A program made the position numbers and the translations under genes. Under the pieces are notes generated by a model, which saw nothing but the letters and a program-made list of their open reading frames with translations, searched no databases and had not been told where the DNA came from. This document shows positions 31,913 through 41,740 of a DNA stretch of 64,000 nucleotides, in pieces (position 1 is the first letter of the stretch; each line of letters opens with the position of its first letter). Source of the stretch: Chloroflexota bacterium (GTDB lineage: Bacteria > Chloroflexota > Dehalococcoidia > Tepidiformales > Tepidiformaceae); the NCBI GenBank assembly GCA_026705605.1, contig JAPPAK010000003.1:62728-126727 (forward strand), written 5' to 3'.

Positions 31913-33595
31913 TCACTCCCCTGCCGACTGGAGCAGATCCGCGGCCGCGGCGCGGTTGGCGGGCGTGTCGCCGCCCAGCATGAGCGCGATCTCGCGCAGG
32001 CGCGCCTCCCCCTCGACCTCCTCGATGTCACTCCAGGTGCGGTCGTCCTCGCTGGCCTTGGTCACGACGAAGTGGCGCGCGCCGTAGGCGGCGACCTGGG
32101 GGAGGTGGGTCACGCAGAGCACCTGGTGTCGCTCGGCGAGCCGGCGGAGGGCCTCGCCGACGACGGAGCCGGCGCGTCCGCCGACGCCTTCGTCGACCTC
32201 GTCGAGGACGACGAGGCGGGGTTCGGCAGCGGCGCCGAGCACGGTCGTGAGGGCGAGGAGGAAGCGGGAGGTTTCGCCACCGCTGGCGACGCTGCGGAGG
32301 GGACGGGGCGGGGATCCGGGGTTGAACGACGCAAGCAGCTCCATCTGGTCGACGCCCGATTCCGTGAAGGCGCGGAGCCCGGGCTCGCCGCTGCCCGAGG
32401 GGGTGGCGTCGGGGGCGACGACTTCGTAGTCGGGGAGCGTGACGGCGAGGCCGTCGGGGTCGTCCTCGCAGGCGAAGCCGGCGGCGAGGGACGCGCCGGG
32501 CATCTCGAGGCGGGCCAGCTCCGTGGCGACCTCCGCGACGAGGCGGGCGGCTGCCTCGCGGCGGGCGAGCGACAGCGAGGCCGCCGCCTCGGCGGCCGAT
32601 GCCGCGAGGGCAGCTGCGCGTTCGCGCAACTCTTCGAGCGATGAGCCCGCGGTCTCCATGGCCTGAAGGCGCTCCCGCGCGGAGGACTCGTACTGAAGGA
32701 TGGCCTCGACGCTCTCGCCGTACTTGCGGCGAAGACGGGCAATGAGGTCGAGGCGGGCATCGATGGCCTCGCGTCGCTCCGGGTCGTCTTCGAGCGTCTC
32801 GCGGTAGGCGCGGAGGGACCGACCAAGGTCGGCTGCCGCTTGCTCGAGTGTGACGCCCTCGGCGGCGAGGGCTGTCGCATCGGGGTCGGCCTCGGCAATT
32901 TCCTCGAGGGCGGCGACGGCCTCGGCGATGGCTGGTGCGTCGAGCGCCTCCAGGGCCGTGGCGGAAGCCGCCAGCAGCCGCTCGATGCTGGCGAGGCGGC
33001 GCTGCTCGCGGCGGAGGGCGTCGTCCTCGCCGGGAACAAGGCCGGCCTGCGCGATCTCGTCGACCTCGAAGCGGAGCTGGTCAAGGAGGCGTTCGCGCTC
33101 ACGCGAGTCGGCGCCGATGGCTTCGATCTCGCGGCGCAGGGCGCGCAGCTCGCGCACCTGCGCGGCGAGCGCGTCGCGCTGGTCGCGCAGGCCGCCGAAC
33201 GCATCGAGAACGGCAAGCTGGACGGCGGGACGCAGCAGCGTGAGCTGCTCGGACTGGCCGTGGATATCGATGACACGGGCGCCGAGCTCGCGGAGGCGCT
33301 CGGCGGGGGCGCTGTCGTCCCCGATGCGCCCGGCGGTACGTCCCGAGAGGCGCACCGTGCGCTCGACCGTGAGGCGATCGTCGCCGGTACGCACGCTGGC
33401 GCGGACACGGGCGCTCTCGGCGCCTTCGGCGACGACGCCGCGGCCATGCCGGCCTCCAAAGAGGAAGTCGAGAGCGTCGACGATGATGGACTTGCCGGCG
33501 CCGGTCTCGCCGGTGATGACGTTCAGGCCGGGACCGGGGGCAAGGGTGACGTCGCGCGCGACGGCGAATCCGGTGACGGTGAGCTGCTCAATCAC
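31913..33595 (-). CDS. recN: DNA repair protein RecN
   Basis: 560-residue SMC-like ATPase acting in double-strand break repair. It has Walker A GETGAGKSII (about 29-38), a long coiled-coil middle rich in Glu/Arg/Ala, then a SGGETSRFLLAL signature and Walker B RLVVLDEVDEGVGGR. Length is normal. It is the last gene of tlyA-nadK-recN, overlapping nadK by 8 bp, the arrangement seen in many bacteria. Confidence 0.95.
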   Translation of the reverse strand: MIEQLTVTGFAVARDVTLAPGPGLNVITGETGAGKSIIVDALDFLFGGRHGRGVVAEGAESARVRASVRTGDDRLTVERTVRLSGRTAGRIGDDSAPAERLRELGARVIDIHGQSEQLTLLRPAVQLAVLDAFGGLRDQRDALAAQVRELRALRREIEAIGADSRERERLLDQLRFEVDEIAQAGLVPGEDDALRREQRRLASIERLLAASATALEALDAPAIAEAVAALEEIAEADPDATALAAEGVTLEQAAADLGRSLRAYRETLEDDPERREAIDARLDLIARLRRKYGESVEAILQYESSARERLQAMETAGSSLEELRERAAALAASAAEAAASLSLARREAAARLVAEVATELARLEMPGASLAAGFACEDDPDGLAVTLPDYEVVAPDATPSGSGEPGLRAFTESGVDQMELLASFNPGSPPRPLRSVASGGETSRFLLALTTVLGAAAEPRLVVLDEVDEGVGGRAGSVVGEALRRLAERHQVLCVTHLPQVAAYGARHFVVTKASEDDRTWSDIEEVEGEARLREIALMLGGDTPANRAAAADLLQSAGE

Positions 33596-34442
33596 CGTTG
33601 TTCATGGCGCTGCTGAGCTGCACCTCAAGGCGCTCGGCGAGGTGTCCGAAGAAGGACGAGGGGGGGTCGAGGAGAGCGAAGCAGGCGGCGTGCTCGCTGG
33701 CGGTGAGGGAGACGCGTGAGCCGCCGGCGAGGCGCAGGTCCTCCTGGCCGTCGACGGTGAGGATGGCGCCCTCGTCGGAGCGGACGCTCAGCGTGACGGT
33801 CGAGGACGGCTCCAGCACGAGCGACCGGCCGATGGCGAGGTGCGCGGAAACGGGCGTCACGACGAGGTGGCGTTCGACCGGCGCGAGGATGGGACCGCCG
33901 GCGCTGAGGGAGTAGCCGGTGCTGCCTGTCGGGGTCGCCACGATCATGCCGTCGCAGCGGTAGAGGGCGACGCGCTCATCGTCGACGGCGAGCTCGACGT
34001 AGACGGGGCGGCCGGGGGAGCGGCGGCTGAGCACGATGTCGTTGAGGCCGTTGAAGGAACGTCCGGCAGCCTCACCCTCGGTGACGGTGGCAGAGACCAT
34101 GAGGCGCTCCTCCACCTCCCATTCGCCCCCGATGATGCGATCGAACTGGTCGAAGAAAGCGTCACGGTTGAGGCTGGTAAGGAACCCGAGGCGGCCCATG
34201 TTCACGCCGAGGATGGGGAGGGGGCGGGGCACGGCCAGGCGGGCGGCGCGCAGCACGGTGCCGTCGCCACCGGCGCAGATGATGAGCTCGGCGTCAGCGA
34301 GGGCCTCGGCAGGGACGTGGCCCCAGGCGCCCGCAACGCGAACCTCGACGCCGGCCTGTTCGCAGGCGTCGGCGATGCGCCCAGCCAGGACGAGGGCGGG
34401 CTCGACGCCCTCAGGTCGCAGGACGAGGACGCGCTTCAGCAC
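33588..34442 (-). CDS. nadK: NAD kinase
   Basis: 284 residues. Phosphorylates NAD to NADP. The GGDGT motif is in IICAGGDGTVLRAARL, followed by LGVNMGRLGFLTSL, the NDIVLSR block and TGSTGYSLSAGGPILAP. Typical length. It overlaps tlyA (7 bp) and recN (8 bp), so expression is coupled to both. Confidence 0.95.
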   Translation of the reverse strand: MLKRVLVLRPEGVEPALVLAGRIADACEQAGVEVRVAGAWGHVPAEALADAELIICAGGDGTVLRAARLAVPRPLPILGVNMGRLGFLTSLNRDAFFDQFDRIIGGEWEVEERLMVSATVTEGEAAGRSFNGLNDIVLSRRSPGRPVYVELAVDDERVALYRCDGMIVATPTGSTGYSLSAGGPILAPVERHLVVTPVSAHLAIGRSLVLEPSSTVTLSVRSDEGAILTVDGQEDLRLAGGSRVSLTASEHAACFALLDPPSSFFGHLAERLEVQLSSAMNNGD

Positions 34443-35179
34443 GGTGGCTCCACGCGGGCGGGGGTGCGCATGTGCACGACTATCTCACGATTGCCGCGAT
34501 CACCGGTGACCGCGCAATCGGCGGAGTCGAGAATCTCCCAGCCCTCATCGAGCGCCCACTGCCGGAACTCGTCGAGCACGCGCCAGCGGACGGCTTCGTC
34601 GCGGACGACGCCGCCGCGAGGCACATCGGCGGGACCGGCCTCGAACTGGGGCTTGAGCAGGACCACGCCCTGCGTGCGGGCGGGAAGGCGCGAGGCGACG
34701 GAGGGCAGAACCTTGCGGAGCGAAATGAAGGAGACATCGGCGACAAACAGGTCGAGCGGGGGGAGCTCGGGGAGGTCGCGGGCGTTGGTGCGTTCCATGG
34801 AGGTGACGCGAGGGTCCTCGCGCAGGCGCTGGTGGAGCTGCCCACGGCCCACATCTACGGCGACGACGGAGATAGCGCCACGCTGCAGGAGGCAATCGGT
34901 GAAGCCGCCGGTGGAGGCGCCAACGTCGAGGCAGCGCAGGCCGTCCGGGTCGACACCGAAGGTGTCGAGAGCGGCTTCGAGCTTGCGGCCGCCGCGGCTG
35001 ACGTAGGGCTCGAGCTCGTAGAGGTCGAGCGGCGCGCCTTCGTCGAGCATCGTGGCGGGTTTCACGAGGGTGAGCGTTCCGCTGCGGGCGCGCCCGGCCA
35101 TGATCAGCCGCCGGGCGGTCTCGCGAGACTCGGCGAGGCCCCGGTGGACTAGCAACTGGTCAGCGCGAACGCGAGCCAT
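34436..35179 (-). CDS. tlyA: TlyA-family rRNA 2'-O-methyltransferase / hemolysin-like
   Basis: 247 residues. An N-terminal S4 domain (VRADQLLVHRGLAESRETARRLIMAG) precedes an FtsJ-type SAM domain with LDVGASTGGFTDCLLQRGA and DLFVADVSFISLRKVLP. TlyA methylates 2'-O of 16S and/or 23S rRNA and affects capreomycin/viomycin susceptibility. Start chosen at ATG 35179, directly before the S4 domain and 7 nt after TAGCCT on the minus strand, not at the frame's earlier start. Confidence 0.93.
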   Translation of the reverse strand: MARVRADQLLVHRGLAESRETARRLIMAGRARSGTLTLVKPATMLDEGAPLDLYELEPYVSRGGRKLEAALDTFGVDPDGLRCLDVGASTGGFTDCLLQRGAISVVAVDVGRGQLHQRLREDPRVTSMERTNARDLPELPPLDLFVADVSFISLRKVLPSVASRLPARTQGVVLLKPQFEAGPADVPRGGVVRDEAVRWRVLDEFRQWALDEGWEILDSADCAVTGDRGNREIVVHMRTPARVEPPC

Positions 35180-35186
35180 CCGCGTA

Positions 35187-35192
35187 AGGCTA
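35187..35192 (-). promoter_or_regulatory. Candidate leaderless -10 box, tlyA
   Basis: TAGCCT, 7 nt before the ATG at 35179. It shares a 69-bp divergent region with the 35249 gene. Confidence 0.45.
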
Positions 35193-35232
35193 GCGCATGA
35201 ACGCCGCTTTGGGCTGTGCGCGGGCGGCGGGG

Positions 35233-35238
35233 TACGAT
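35233..35238 (+). promoter_or_regulatory. Candidate -10 box, 35249 methyltransferase
   Basis: TACGAT ends 10 nt before the ATG at 35249, with no ribosome site. Confidence 0.45.
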
Positions 35239-35248
35239 CGCTGCCCGC

Positions 35249-35980
35249 ATGCTTCTCTACTCCGATCTCGCCGACTGGTTCCACCTACTGACCGCTCCCG
35301 AGGAGTACGTGGGCGAAGCCACGCACTACCGCAATGGGCTGGTCGAGTCGTGCGACGGTCCAGCGGTCACGCTGCTGGAGCTGGGTTCCGGGGGCGGAAA
35401 CAACGCCTCGCACCTGAAGCAGTGGTTCACCTGCACGCTCACGGACCTGTCGCCCGAGATGCTGGCGCAGAGCCTCACGATTAACCCCGAGTGCGAGCAT
35501 GTCCAGGGAGACATGCGCACGGTGCGGCTGGGCCGCACCTTCGACGTGGTGTTCGTGCACGACGCGGTGGTGTACCTGACCGAGCTCGACGACATCCGGG
35601 CGGCGGCGGTGACCGCCTTCGCCCACCTGCGCCCGGGTGGGGCGGCGCTCTTCGCCCCGGACTACGTGCGCGAGAGCTTCCAGCCGGGCACCGATCACGG
35701 CGGGCACGACGGGGACGACGGGCGGGCGCTGCGCTACCTGGAGTGGGTGCGCGACGAAGACCCGGACGACTCGCTGTACGAGGTCGACCTGGTCTACACG
35801 CTGCTCGAGGCGGACGGGTCGGTGCGGGTCGAGCACGACCACTGCATCGAGGGGCTGTTCGTCGAGGAGGAGTGGCTGGAGGCGTTGCGCGCAGCCGGGT
35901 TCGAGGCGAGTACCTATCCGCCGTTCGAGCCCGAGGAGTATCCGGGGCAGCGCATCTTCATCGGGAAGAAGCCGCGATGA
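35249..35980 (+). CDS. Class I SAM-dependent methyltransferase
   Basis: 243 residues. It has LLELGSGGGNNASHLKQWF (motif I), CTLTDLSPEMLAQS, a VQGDMRTVRL acidic segment, FDVVFVHDAVVYL (motif post-II) and HLRPGGAALFAPDYVR. Substrate unknown. Start at 35249 rather than the upstream in-frame ATG at 35216, since TACGAT lies 10 nt before it. Its stop overlaps the YbaK-like gene by 4 bp (ATGA). Confidence 0.85.
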   Translation: MLLYSDLADWFHLLTAPEEYVGEATHYRNGLVESCDGPAVTLLELGSGGGNNASHLKQWFTCTLTDLSPEMLAQSLTINPECEHVQGDMRTVRLGRTFDVVFVHDAVVYLTELDDIRAAAVTAFAHLRPGGAALFAPDYVRESFQPGTDHGGHDGDDGRALRYLEWVRDEDPDDSLYEVDLVYTLLEADGSVRVEHDHCIEGLFVEEEWLEALRAAGFEASTYPPFEPEEYPGQRIFIGKKPR

Positions 35981-36459
35981 GCGAAGGCCCGGAGCGGGTT
36001 GCCGAGGCGCTGCAGGCGTGCGGAATCGAGGCGCCTGTCGAGCGGTTCGCGGACGGCACGGCGACCGCGCAGGACGCGGCGAACGCGCTCGGGTGCGAGC
36101 TGGGGCAGATCGTGAAGACGCTCATCCTGCTGGCGGACGGGCGCCCGACCGCGGTGCTCGTTGCGGGCGACCGGCAGGCGGACACGGCAGCGCTCGCGCG
36201 GCTGCTGGGCGTGTCCCGCAAGCGGCTGAAGATGGCGTCGCCGGAGAAGGTGTTCGAACTGACCGGATTCCGGGTGGGGGGCGTCCCGCCGGTGGGGCTA
36301 CCGGGGGAATGGGACCTGATCGCGGACGACAGCCTGTCGCGCTTCTCCCGGGTGTGGGCGGCGGCGGGGGCGAGTGACGCGCTGTTCGGCACGGGCACGG
36401 ACGAACTGGTCGCCGCTACGGGCGCACAGTGGGCCGCTATCGGGAAGACGCGAGGGTAG
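35977..36459 (+). CDS. YbaK/EbsC (ProX-type) aminoacyl-tRNA deacylase
   Basis: 160 residues. Related to the INS editing domain, it hydrolyses misacylated tRNAs such as Cys- or Ala-tRNA(Pro). The family core reads GCELGQIVKTLILLADG, AVLVAGDRQADTAALARLLG, RLKMASPEKVFELTGFRVGGVPPVGLP. The catalytic Lys is in IVKTL, with GGVPP as a second signature. ATGA overlap with the methyltransferase. Confidence 0.9.
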   Translation: MSEGPERVAEALQACGIEAPVERFADGTATAQDAANALGCELGQIVKTLILLADGRPTAVLVAGDRQADTAALARLLGVSRKRLKMASPEKVFELTGFRVGGVPPVGLPGEWDLIADDSLSRFSRVWAAAGASDALFGTGTDELVAATGAQWAAIGKTRG

Positions 36460-36468
36460 GGACGGCGG

Positions 36469-37803
<1,335 letters not shown>

Positions 37804-37804
37804 G

Positions 37805-38443
37805 TCAGCTCTCCCCGCCCTGCCCCACGACTCCGGCCTGCTGCTCCAGCACCTCATCGACGAAGCCGTAGGCCCTGGCGCCCTCGGCATCGAGGTAGAA
37901 GTCGCGGTCGAAGTCTTCCTGGACCTTGTCGACGGACTGGCCGGTGCGGCTGGAGATGATGTCCCGGATGATCTCGTTGTTACGCAGGATCTCGCGGGCC
38001 GCGATCTCGATGTCGCGAGCCTGACCGCGAGCCCCACCGAGGGCCTGGTGCATGTGCACGGTGGCGTTGGGAAGGGCGTAGCGCTTGCCCTTCGCGCCGG
38101 CGGCGAGCAGCACCGTGGCCATCGAGGCGGTCTGCCCGACGGCGATGGTGGAGACATCAGGCTCAATGAGTTGCATCGTGTCGTAAATGGCGAGCCCGGC
38201 GGGGATGATGCCGCCGGGCGAGTGAATGTAGAGGCTGATGTCGCGCTCCGGATCTTCCCGCTGGAGGAAGAGGAGCTGGGCGACGATGAGGTTCGCGATC
38301 TGGTCGTCGATGGGGGTGCCAAGGAAGATGATCCGCTCCTTGAGGAGCAGGGAGAAGATGTCCAACGCACGCTCGGAGCGGGGTCCCGTCTCGATCACCA
38401 TTGGGACCACGGCTTGCGGGGCGGCGGCGTGGGATTCGGTCAC
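37805..38443 (-). CDS. clpP: ATP-dependent Clp protease proteolytic subunit ClpP
   Basis: 212 residues. Serine protease chamber of ClpXP. The catalytic triad is Ser107 in AVGQTASMA, His132 in TVHMHQ and Asp181 in DRDFY, all in family context, and [15 protein letters not shown] marks the N-terminal part. GTG start in a 4-bp overlap with the tig stop. Confidence 0.95.
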   Translation of the reverse strand: MTESHAAAPQAVVPMVIETGPRSERALDIFSLLLKERIIFLGTPIDDQIANLIVAQLLFLQREDPERDISLYIHSPGGIIPAGLAIYDTMQLIEPDVSTIAVGQTASMATVLLAAGAKGKRYALPNATVHMHQALGGARGQARDIEIAAREILRNNEIIRDIISSRTGQSVDKVQEDFDRDFYLDAEGARAYGFVDEVLEQQAGVVGQGGES

Positions 38444-39741
38444 TCGGCTTCCTCCTCCTCGGGCTCCGCGGACTCCGCAGTCGCGATTTCCTGGAGCCGG
38501 GCGAGCGTCTTGTCGGTCAGTAACGTGTTGCGAATGCTGGCCGAACCGCGATCGCTCTCAAACATGGTACGCATACTTTCGGCCTGTTCGCCCAGGGGCT
38601 CCAGCATTTTCTCGAGCTGTTCGTCGACTTCGGCGTCGGTGACCTCGATACCCTCGGCGCTCGTGAGCTCGCTCAGGACGAGGGAACGGAAGAGCCGCTC
38701 CTGGGCGGGTTCGCGGTACATCTCGCGGAATTCGTCGGTGGTCTTGCCAATCTGGGCGAGGTGGGCCTGGTAGGCGCGCACGTCGCTACCGTGGCTCTCG
38801 CGGATGATCCCGTCGATCTCGCGGTCGAGGAGCACCTGGGGGTACTCGATCTCGGAAAGGCCAACGAGCTCGTCGACGACCTTGAGGCGGTAGGCCTCGT
38901 CGGCCTGCCGCTGGAGCGTTTCCCGGAGATCGTTGCGGACGCGCTCATGGAGGTCGTCGATGGTCTCGAACTCGTCGGGGTTGACCTGCTGGGCGAGGTC
39001 GTCGTCCTCGTCGGGGAGCTCCTCCTCCTTCACGGCCTTCACGGTGAGGGTGATGGAGGCGGTCTTGTTGGCGACCTGCTCGGGGAAGTCCTCCGGGACG
39101 GGAAGCTCGACGGTCTTCTCGGACTCGGCCTCCATGCCGAGGAACTGCTCGGCGAGGTCGGGGAGGAGGAGGCGCTGACCTTCGCGCAGGGGGAACTCCA
39201 CATCCTCGTCCTGGACGAAGGGCGCGCCGTCAACGGTGCCCTTGATGTCGGCGGTGAGGATGTCGTCCCACTCGGCGCCGCGCTCGACCGGGGCGATGGT
39301 GGCGAAGCGGCGGCGGATCATCTCCATCTGCTCGTCGAACATCTCGTCGGTGACCTCGACGGGCTCGGGCGCGATACGGATCGCTTCGTAGTCGCCAAGG
39401 GTGACGGTGGGACGGACGGGCACCGTCGCCTTGAAGCGGACGGGTTCCATCTCGAGGATCTCGAGCTCGGGCTGGTCGACGGCGTCGACTTCCTCGCTCT
39501 CGAGAGCCTCGGTGTAGGCAGCGGGGACGAGGGCATCGAGGGCTTCGCTGAGGAGGCGGTCGCGCCCGACCATCTGCTCGACGATGCGGCGGGGGGCCTT
39601 GCCGGGGCGGAAACCGGGGATGCGCAGGGTGGGGACGAGGCGCTTGTAGGCGGCATCGAGGGACCGCTCAAGACGGTCCGGTTCGACTTCGATCTCTAGC
39701 TGGACACGACTCTCTGGGAGCCGTTCGAGAGTGACCTTCAC
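38440..39741 (-). CDS. tig: Trigger factor
   Basis: 433 residues. Ribosome-associated chaperone and prolyl isomerase. The N-terminal ribosome-binding segment is [17 protein letters not shown], followed by a PPIase (FKBP) domain in the middle with an acidic insertion ([15 protein letters not shown]) and a helical C-terminal chaperone domain ending in an acidic EPEEEEAE tail. GTG start at 39741. First gene of tig-clpP-clpX; TATACT lies 25 nt upstream. Confidence 0.94.
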   Translation of the reverse strand: MKVTLERLPESRVQLEIEVEPDRLERSLDAAYKRLVPTLRIPGFRPGKAPRRIVEQMVGRDRLLSEALDALVPAAYTEALESEEVDAVDQPELEILEMEPVRFKATVPVRPTVTLGDYEAIRIAPEPVEVTDEMFDEQMEMIRRRFATIAPVERGAEWDDILTADIKGTVDGAPFVQDEDVEFPLREGQRLLLPDLAEQFLGMEAESEKTVELPVPEDFPEQVANKTASITLTVKAVKEEELPDEDDDLAQQVNPDEFETIDDLHERVRNDLRETLQRQADEAYRLKVVDELVGLSEIEYPQVLLDREIDGIIRESHGSDVRAYQAHLAQIGKTTDEFREMYREPAQERLFRSLVLSELTSAEGIEVTDAEVDEQLEKMLEPLGEQAESMRTMFESDRGSASIRNTLLTDKTLARLQEIATAESAEPEEEEAE

Positions 39742-39766
39742 CGGGCCGCCGTGCCTCCGCGATTCG

Positions 39767-39772
39767 AGTATA
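39767..39772 (-). promoter_or_regulatory. Candidate -10 box of the tig-clpP-clpX operon
   Basis: TATACT on the minus strand, 25 nt before the GTG at 39741. A GGAGG lies 12 nt before that start. Confidence 0.5.
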
Positions 39773-39803
39773 CGGGATTCATTCTTTACGTCTCAGCGCT
39801 GGG

Positions 39804-40778
39804 TCAGCGCCGGTAGGTGCGCGGTTCGACGATGTCGACAAGGGCATCGCCAAGCAGGTTCCAGGAGAAGAAGAAGAGGATTATCGGGATTCCCGAGACG
39901 AGCAGCATGTGGGGGTATTCCTGGAAGGTGCGGACGCCACCTGCGTTGCCGAGTAGCGTCCCGAAGCTGGGAGTAGACGGATCGACCCCGAGGCCGAGGT
40001 AGCTGAGCGCAATCTCGCCGCCCGCGATACCAGCCATCGATGCGGAGATGCCAACGAGGAAGATGGGCAGAACCCCGGGAAAGACATGGCGAATAAGCAG
40101 GCGCGTGGTCGATGCGCCGATCGTCTCGGCAGCGAGGACGTACTCCTGTTCGCGGATGGCCAGCACCTGGCTGCGCACGATGCGGGCGGACCCGATCCAG
40201 GCGAAGGGAAGGGCCGCCCCAACGATGATGAGGAAGGGGACGACGGCGCGGGCGTCGTCGCCAAGGAAGGTGTTGTCCTTGAGCCAGAACGCGACGTCGT
40301 TGAGGCGTGTCCGGAAAGCAGCGGAGATCGCCAGCATGAGGAGAAGCGTTGGTACACCGCTTAGCACTTCTCCGACGCGCATGATGGCGGTATCGATGTA
40401 GCCGCCTCGATAGCCCGCAAGCAACCCCAGACTAAGCCCCAGCACCAGGGAACCCGTCAGGATCACGACGAGCGTAAAGATGAGCGTGGTTCGGGCGGAG
40501 TACACGACGCGCGAGTACAGATCGCGACCAGCTGCATCCGTCCCGAACCAGTGCTCGCTCGAGGGTGTGTCCAGCCGTTCCTCGATGGTGAGCCGCTGGT
40601 AGTTGGGGTCACTGGTCGAGACCCAGGGAGCAAGAATGCCGGCGAGATAGAAGATGGTGATCAGGACGATCGCGACCATGGCGATCTTCTTGCGGATCAG
40701 CTCGCGGAGGAAGCGATAGCGGGGCGCAGGGCGTGTCCCGAGGTCTCCAGTCTCCAGGGGAGCTACGACGGTGCTCAT
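39804..40778 (-). CDS. Oligopeptide/dipeptide ABC transporter permease (DppC/OppC type)
   Basis: 324 residues. Inner-membrane permease with an N-terminal TM (IAMVAIVLITIFYLAGILAPW), the EHWFGTDAAGRDLYSRVVYSARTT motif typical of OppC proteins and an EAA loop TIGASTTRLLIRHVFPGVLPI. It is encoded downstream of the OppB-type permease with a 2-bp gap. A 6-bp hairpin (GCGCTG-GGT-CAGCGC, about 39794-39815) sits at its end. ATPase genes are absent from this cluster. Confidence 0.9.
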   Translation of the reverse strand: MSTVVAPLETGDLGTRPAPRYRFLRELIRKKIAMVAIVLITIFYLAGILAPWVSTSDPNYQRLTIEERLDTPSSEHWFGTDAAGRDLYSRVVYSARTTLIFTLVVILTGSLVLGLSLGLLAGYRGGYIDTAIMRVGEVLSGVPTLLLMLAISAAFRTRLNDVAFWLKDNTFLGDDARAVVPFLIIVGAALPFAWIGSARIVRSQVLAIREQEYVLAAETIGASTTRLLIRHVFPGVLPIFLVGISASMAGIAGGEIALSYLGLGVDPSTPSFGTLLGNAGGVRTFQEYPHMLLVSGIPIILFFFSWNLLGDALVDIVEPRTYRR

Positions 40779-40780
40779 CG

Positions 40781-41734
40781 CTAGCCGCCCCTCGCCGCGG
40801 TGATGCGGATCCGCGGATCAATGAAGCCGTAGGCAATGTCGATGAGGATGTTGGCGAGGACGAAGAGGACCGAGCCGAAGAGCACGAGTCCAAGGACGAC
40901 ATCGAAGTCGAACCCGAGGACGGCCTGGAGTGATTCACGGGCGATGCCAGGAATGCCGAAGAGGAGCTCGACGAAGAGAGAGCCCGCGAACAGCCCGGGC
41001 AGGGAAAGCCCGATGGCCGTGATCATGGGAAGGAGGGCGTTCCGCACAACGTGCGACACCACGACGGTGCGCTCACGCAATCCCTTGGCACGGGCCGTGC
41101 GGACATACTCCTCGTTGCTCACCTGGATGACGGAGGCACGCATGAGCCGCGCAACTCCCGCTACGCCTGGCAGCGACATGACAAAGACGGGCAGGATGAT
41201 GTTGGGGTGGAGAACGCCCTCGTAGGTCAGGTCGACCCACCCCAGCTGGAGCGCGAAGAGCCACGGGGCAACGACCGCCGAGACGAAGACGGGGATCGAG
41301 TCGATTAAGAGCCAGAACCCGATGATGAGGGGATCGAGAAAGGACCCGCGTACCAGGGCGGCGTACACGCCGACGGGAATGCCCAGCCCAAAGACGAGGA
41401 CAATCGCCATGATCCCCATCCCGGCCGAGACACGAATCTTCGGAATGATGACTTCGGCCACGGAGAAGTCGCCGTGCTTCGTGGAGACGCCGAGGTCACC
41501 CTGGAAGAGGTTCTGGACGTACTTGAGGTACTGGATGTGCAGGGGGCGGTCGTAGCCGTACTTCTGCCGCAGCCTCTGGGCGATCTCCTCGTCGTAGCGC
41601 TGGCCGAGGAGTGAGTCGATGGGGTCCTGGGGTGCGAGCCGGAGCAGCAGGAAGACGAGGATCGAGATGGCGATGATCACCGGGACGGTCCAGAGAAGCC
41701 GCCGGATGACGTAGCCCGCGAGCCCCTGGCTCAC
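40781..41734 (-). CDS. Oligopeptide/dipeptide ABC transporter permease (DppB/OppB type)
   Basis: 317 residues. It begins YVIRRLLWTVPVIIAISILVFLLLRLAPQDP, as OppB/DppB permeases do, and contains a later EYVRTARAKGLRERTVVVSHVVRNALLPMITAIGLSLPGLFAGSLFVELLFGIPGIARE run that carries the EAA loop. GTG start 6 bp after the binding-protein stop. Confidence 0.92.
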   Translation of the reverse strand: MSQGLAGYVIRRLLWTVPVIIAISILVFLLLRLAPQDPIDSLLGQRYDEEIAQRLRQKYGYDRPLHIQYLKYVQNLFQGDLGVSTKHGDFSVAEVIIPKIRVSAGMGIMAIVLVFGLGIPVGVYAALVRGSFLDPLIIGFWLLIDSIPVFVSAVVAPWLFALQLGWVDLTYEGVLHPNIILPVFVMSLPGVAGVARLMRASVIQVSNEEYVRTARAKGLRERTVVVSHVVRNALLPMITAIGLSLPGLFAGSLFVELLFGIPGIARESLQAVLGFDFDVVLGLVLFGSVLFVLANILIDIAYGFIDPRIRITAARGG

Positions 41735-41740
41735 CCTGCC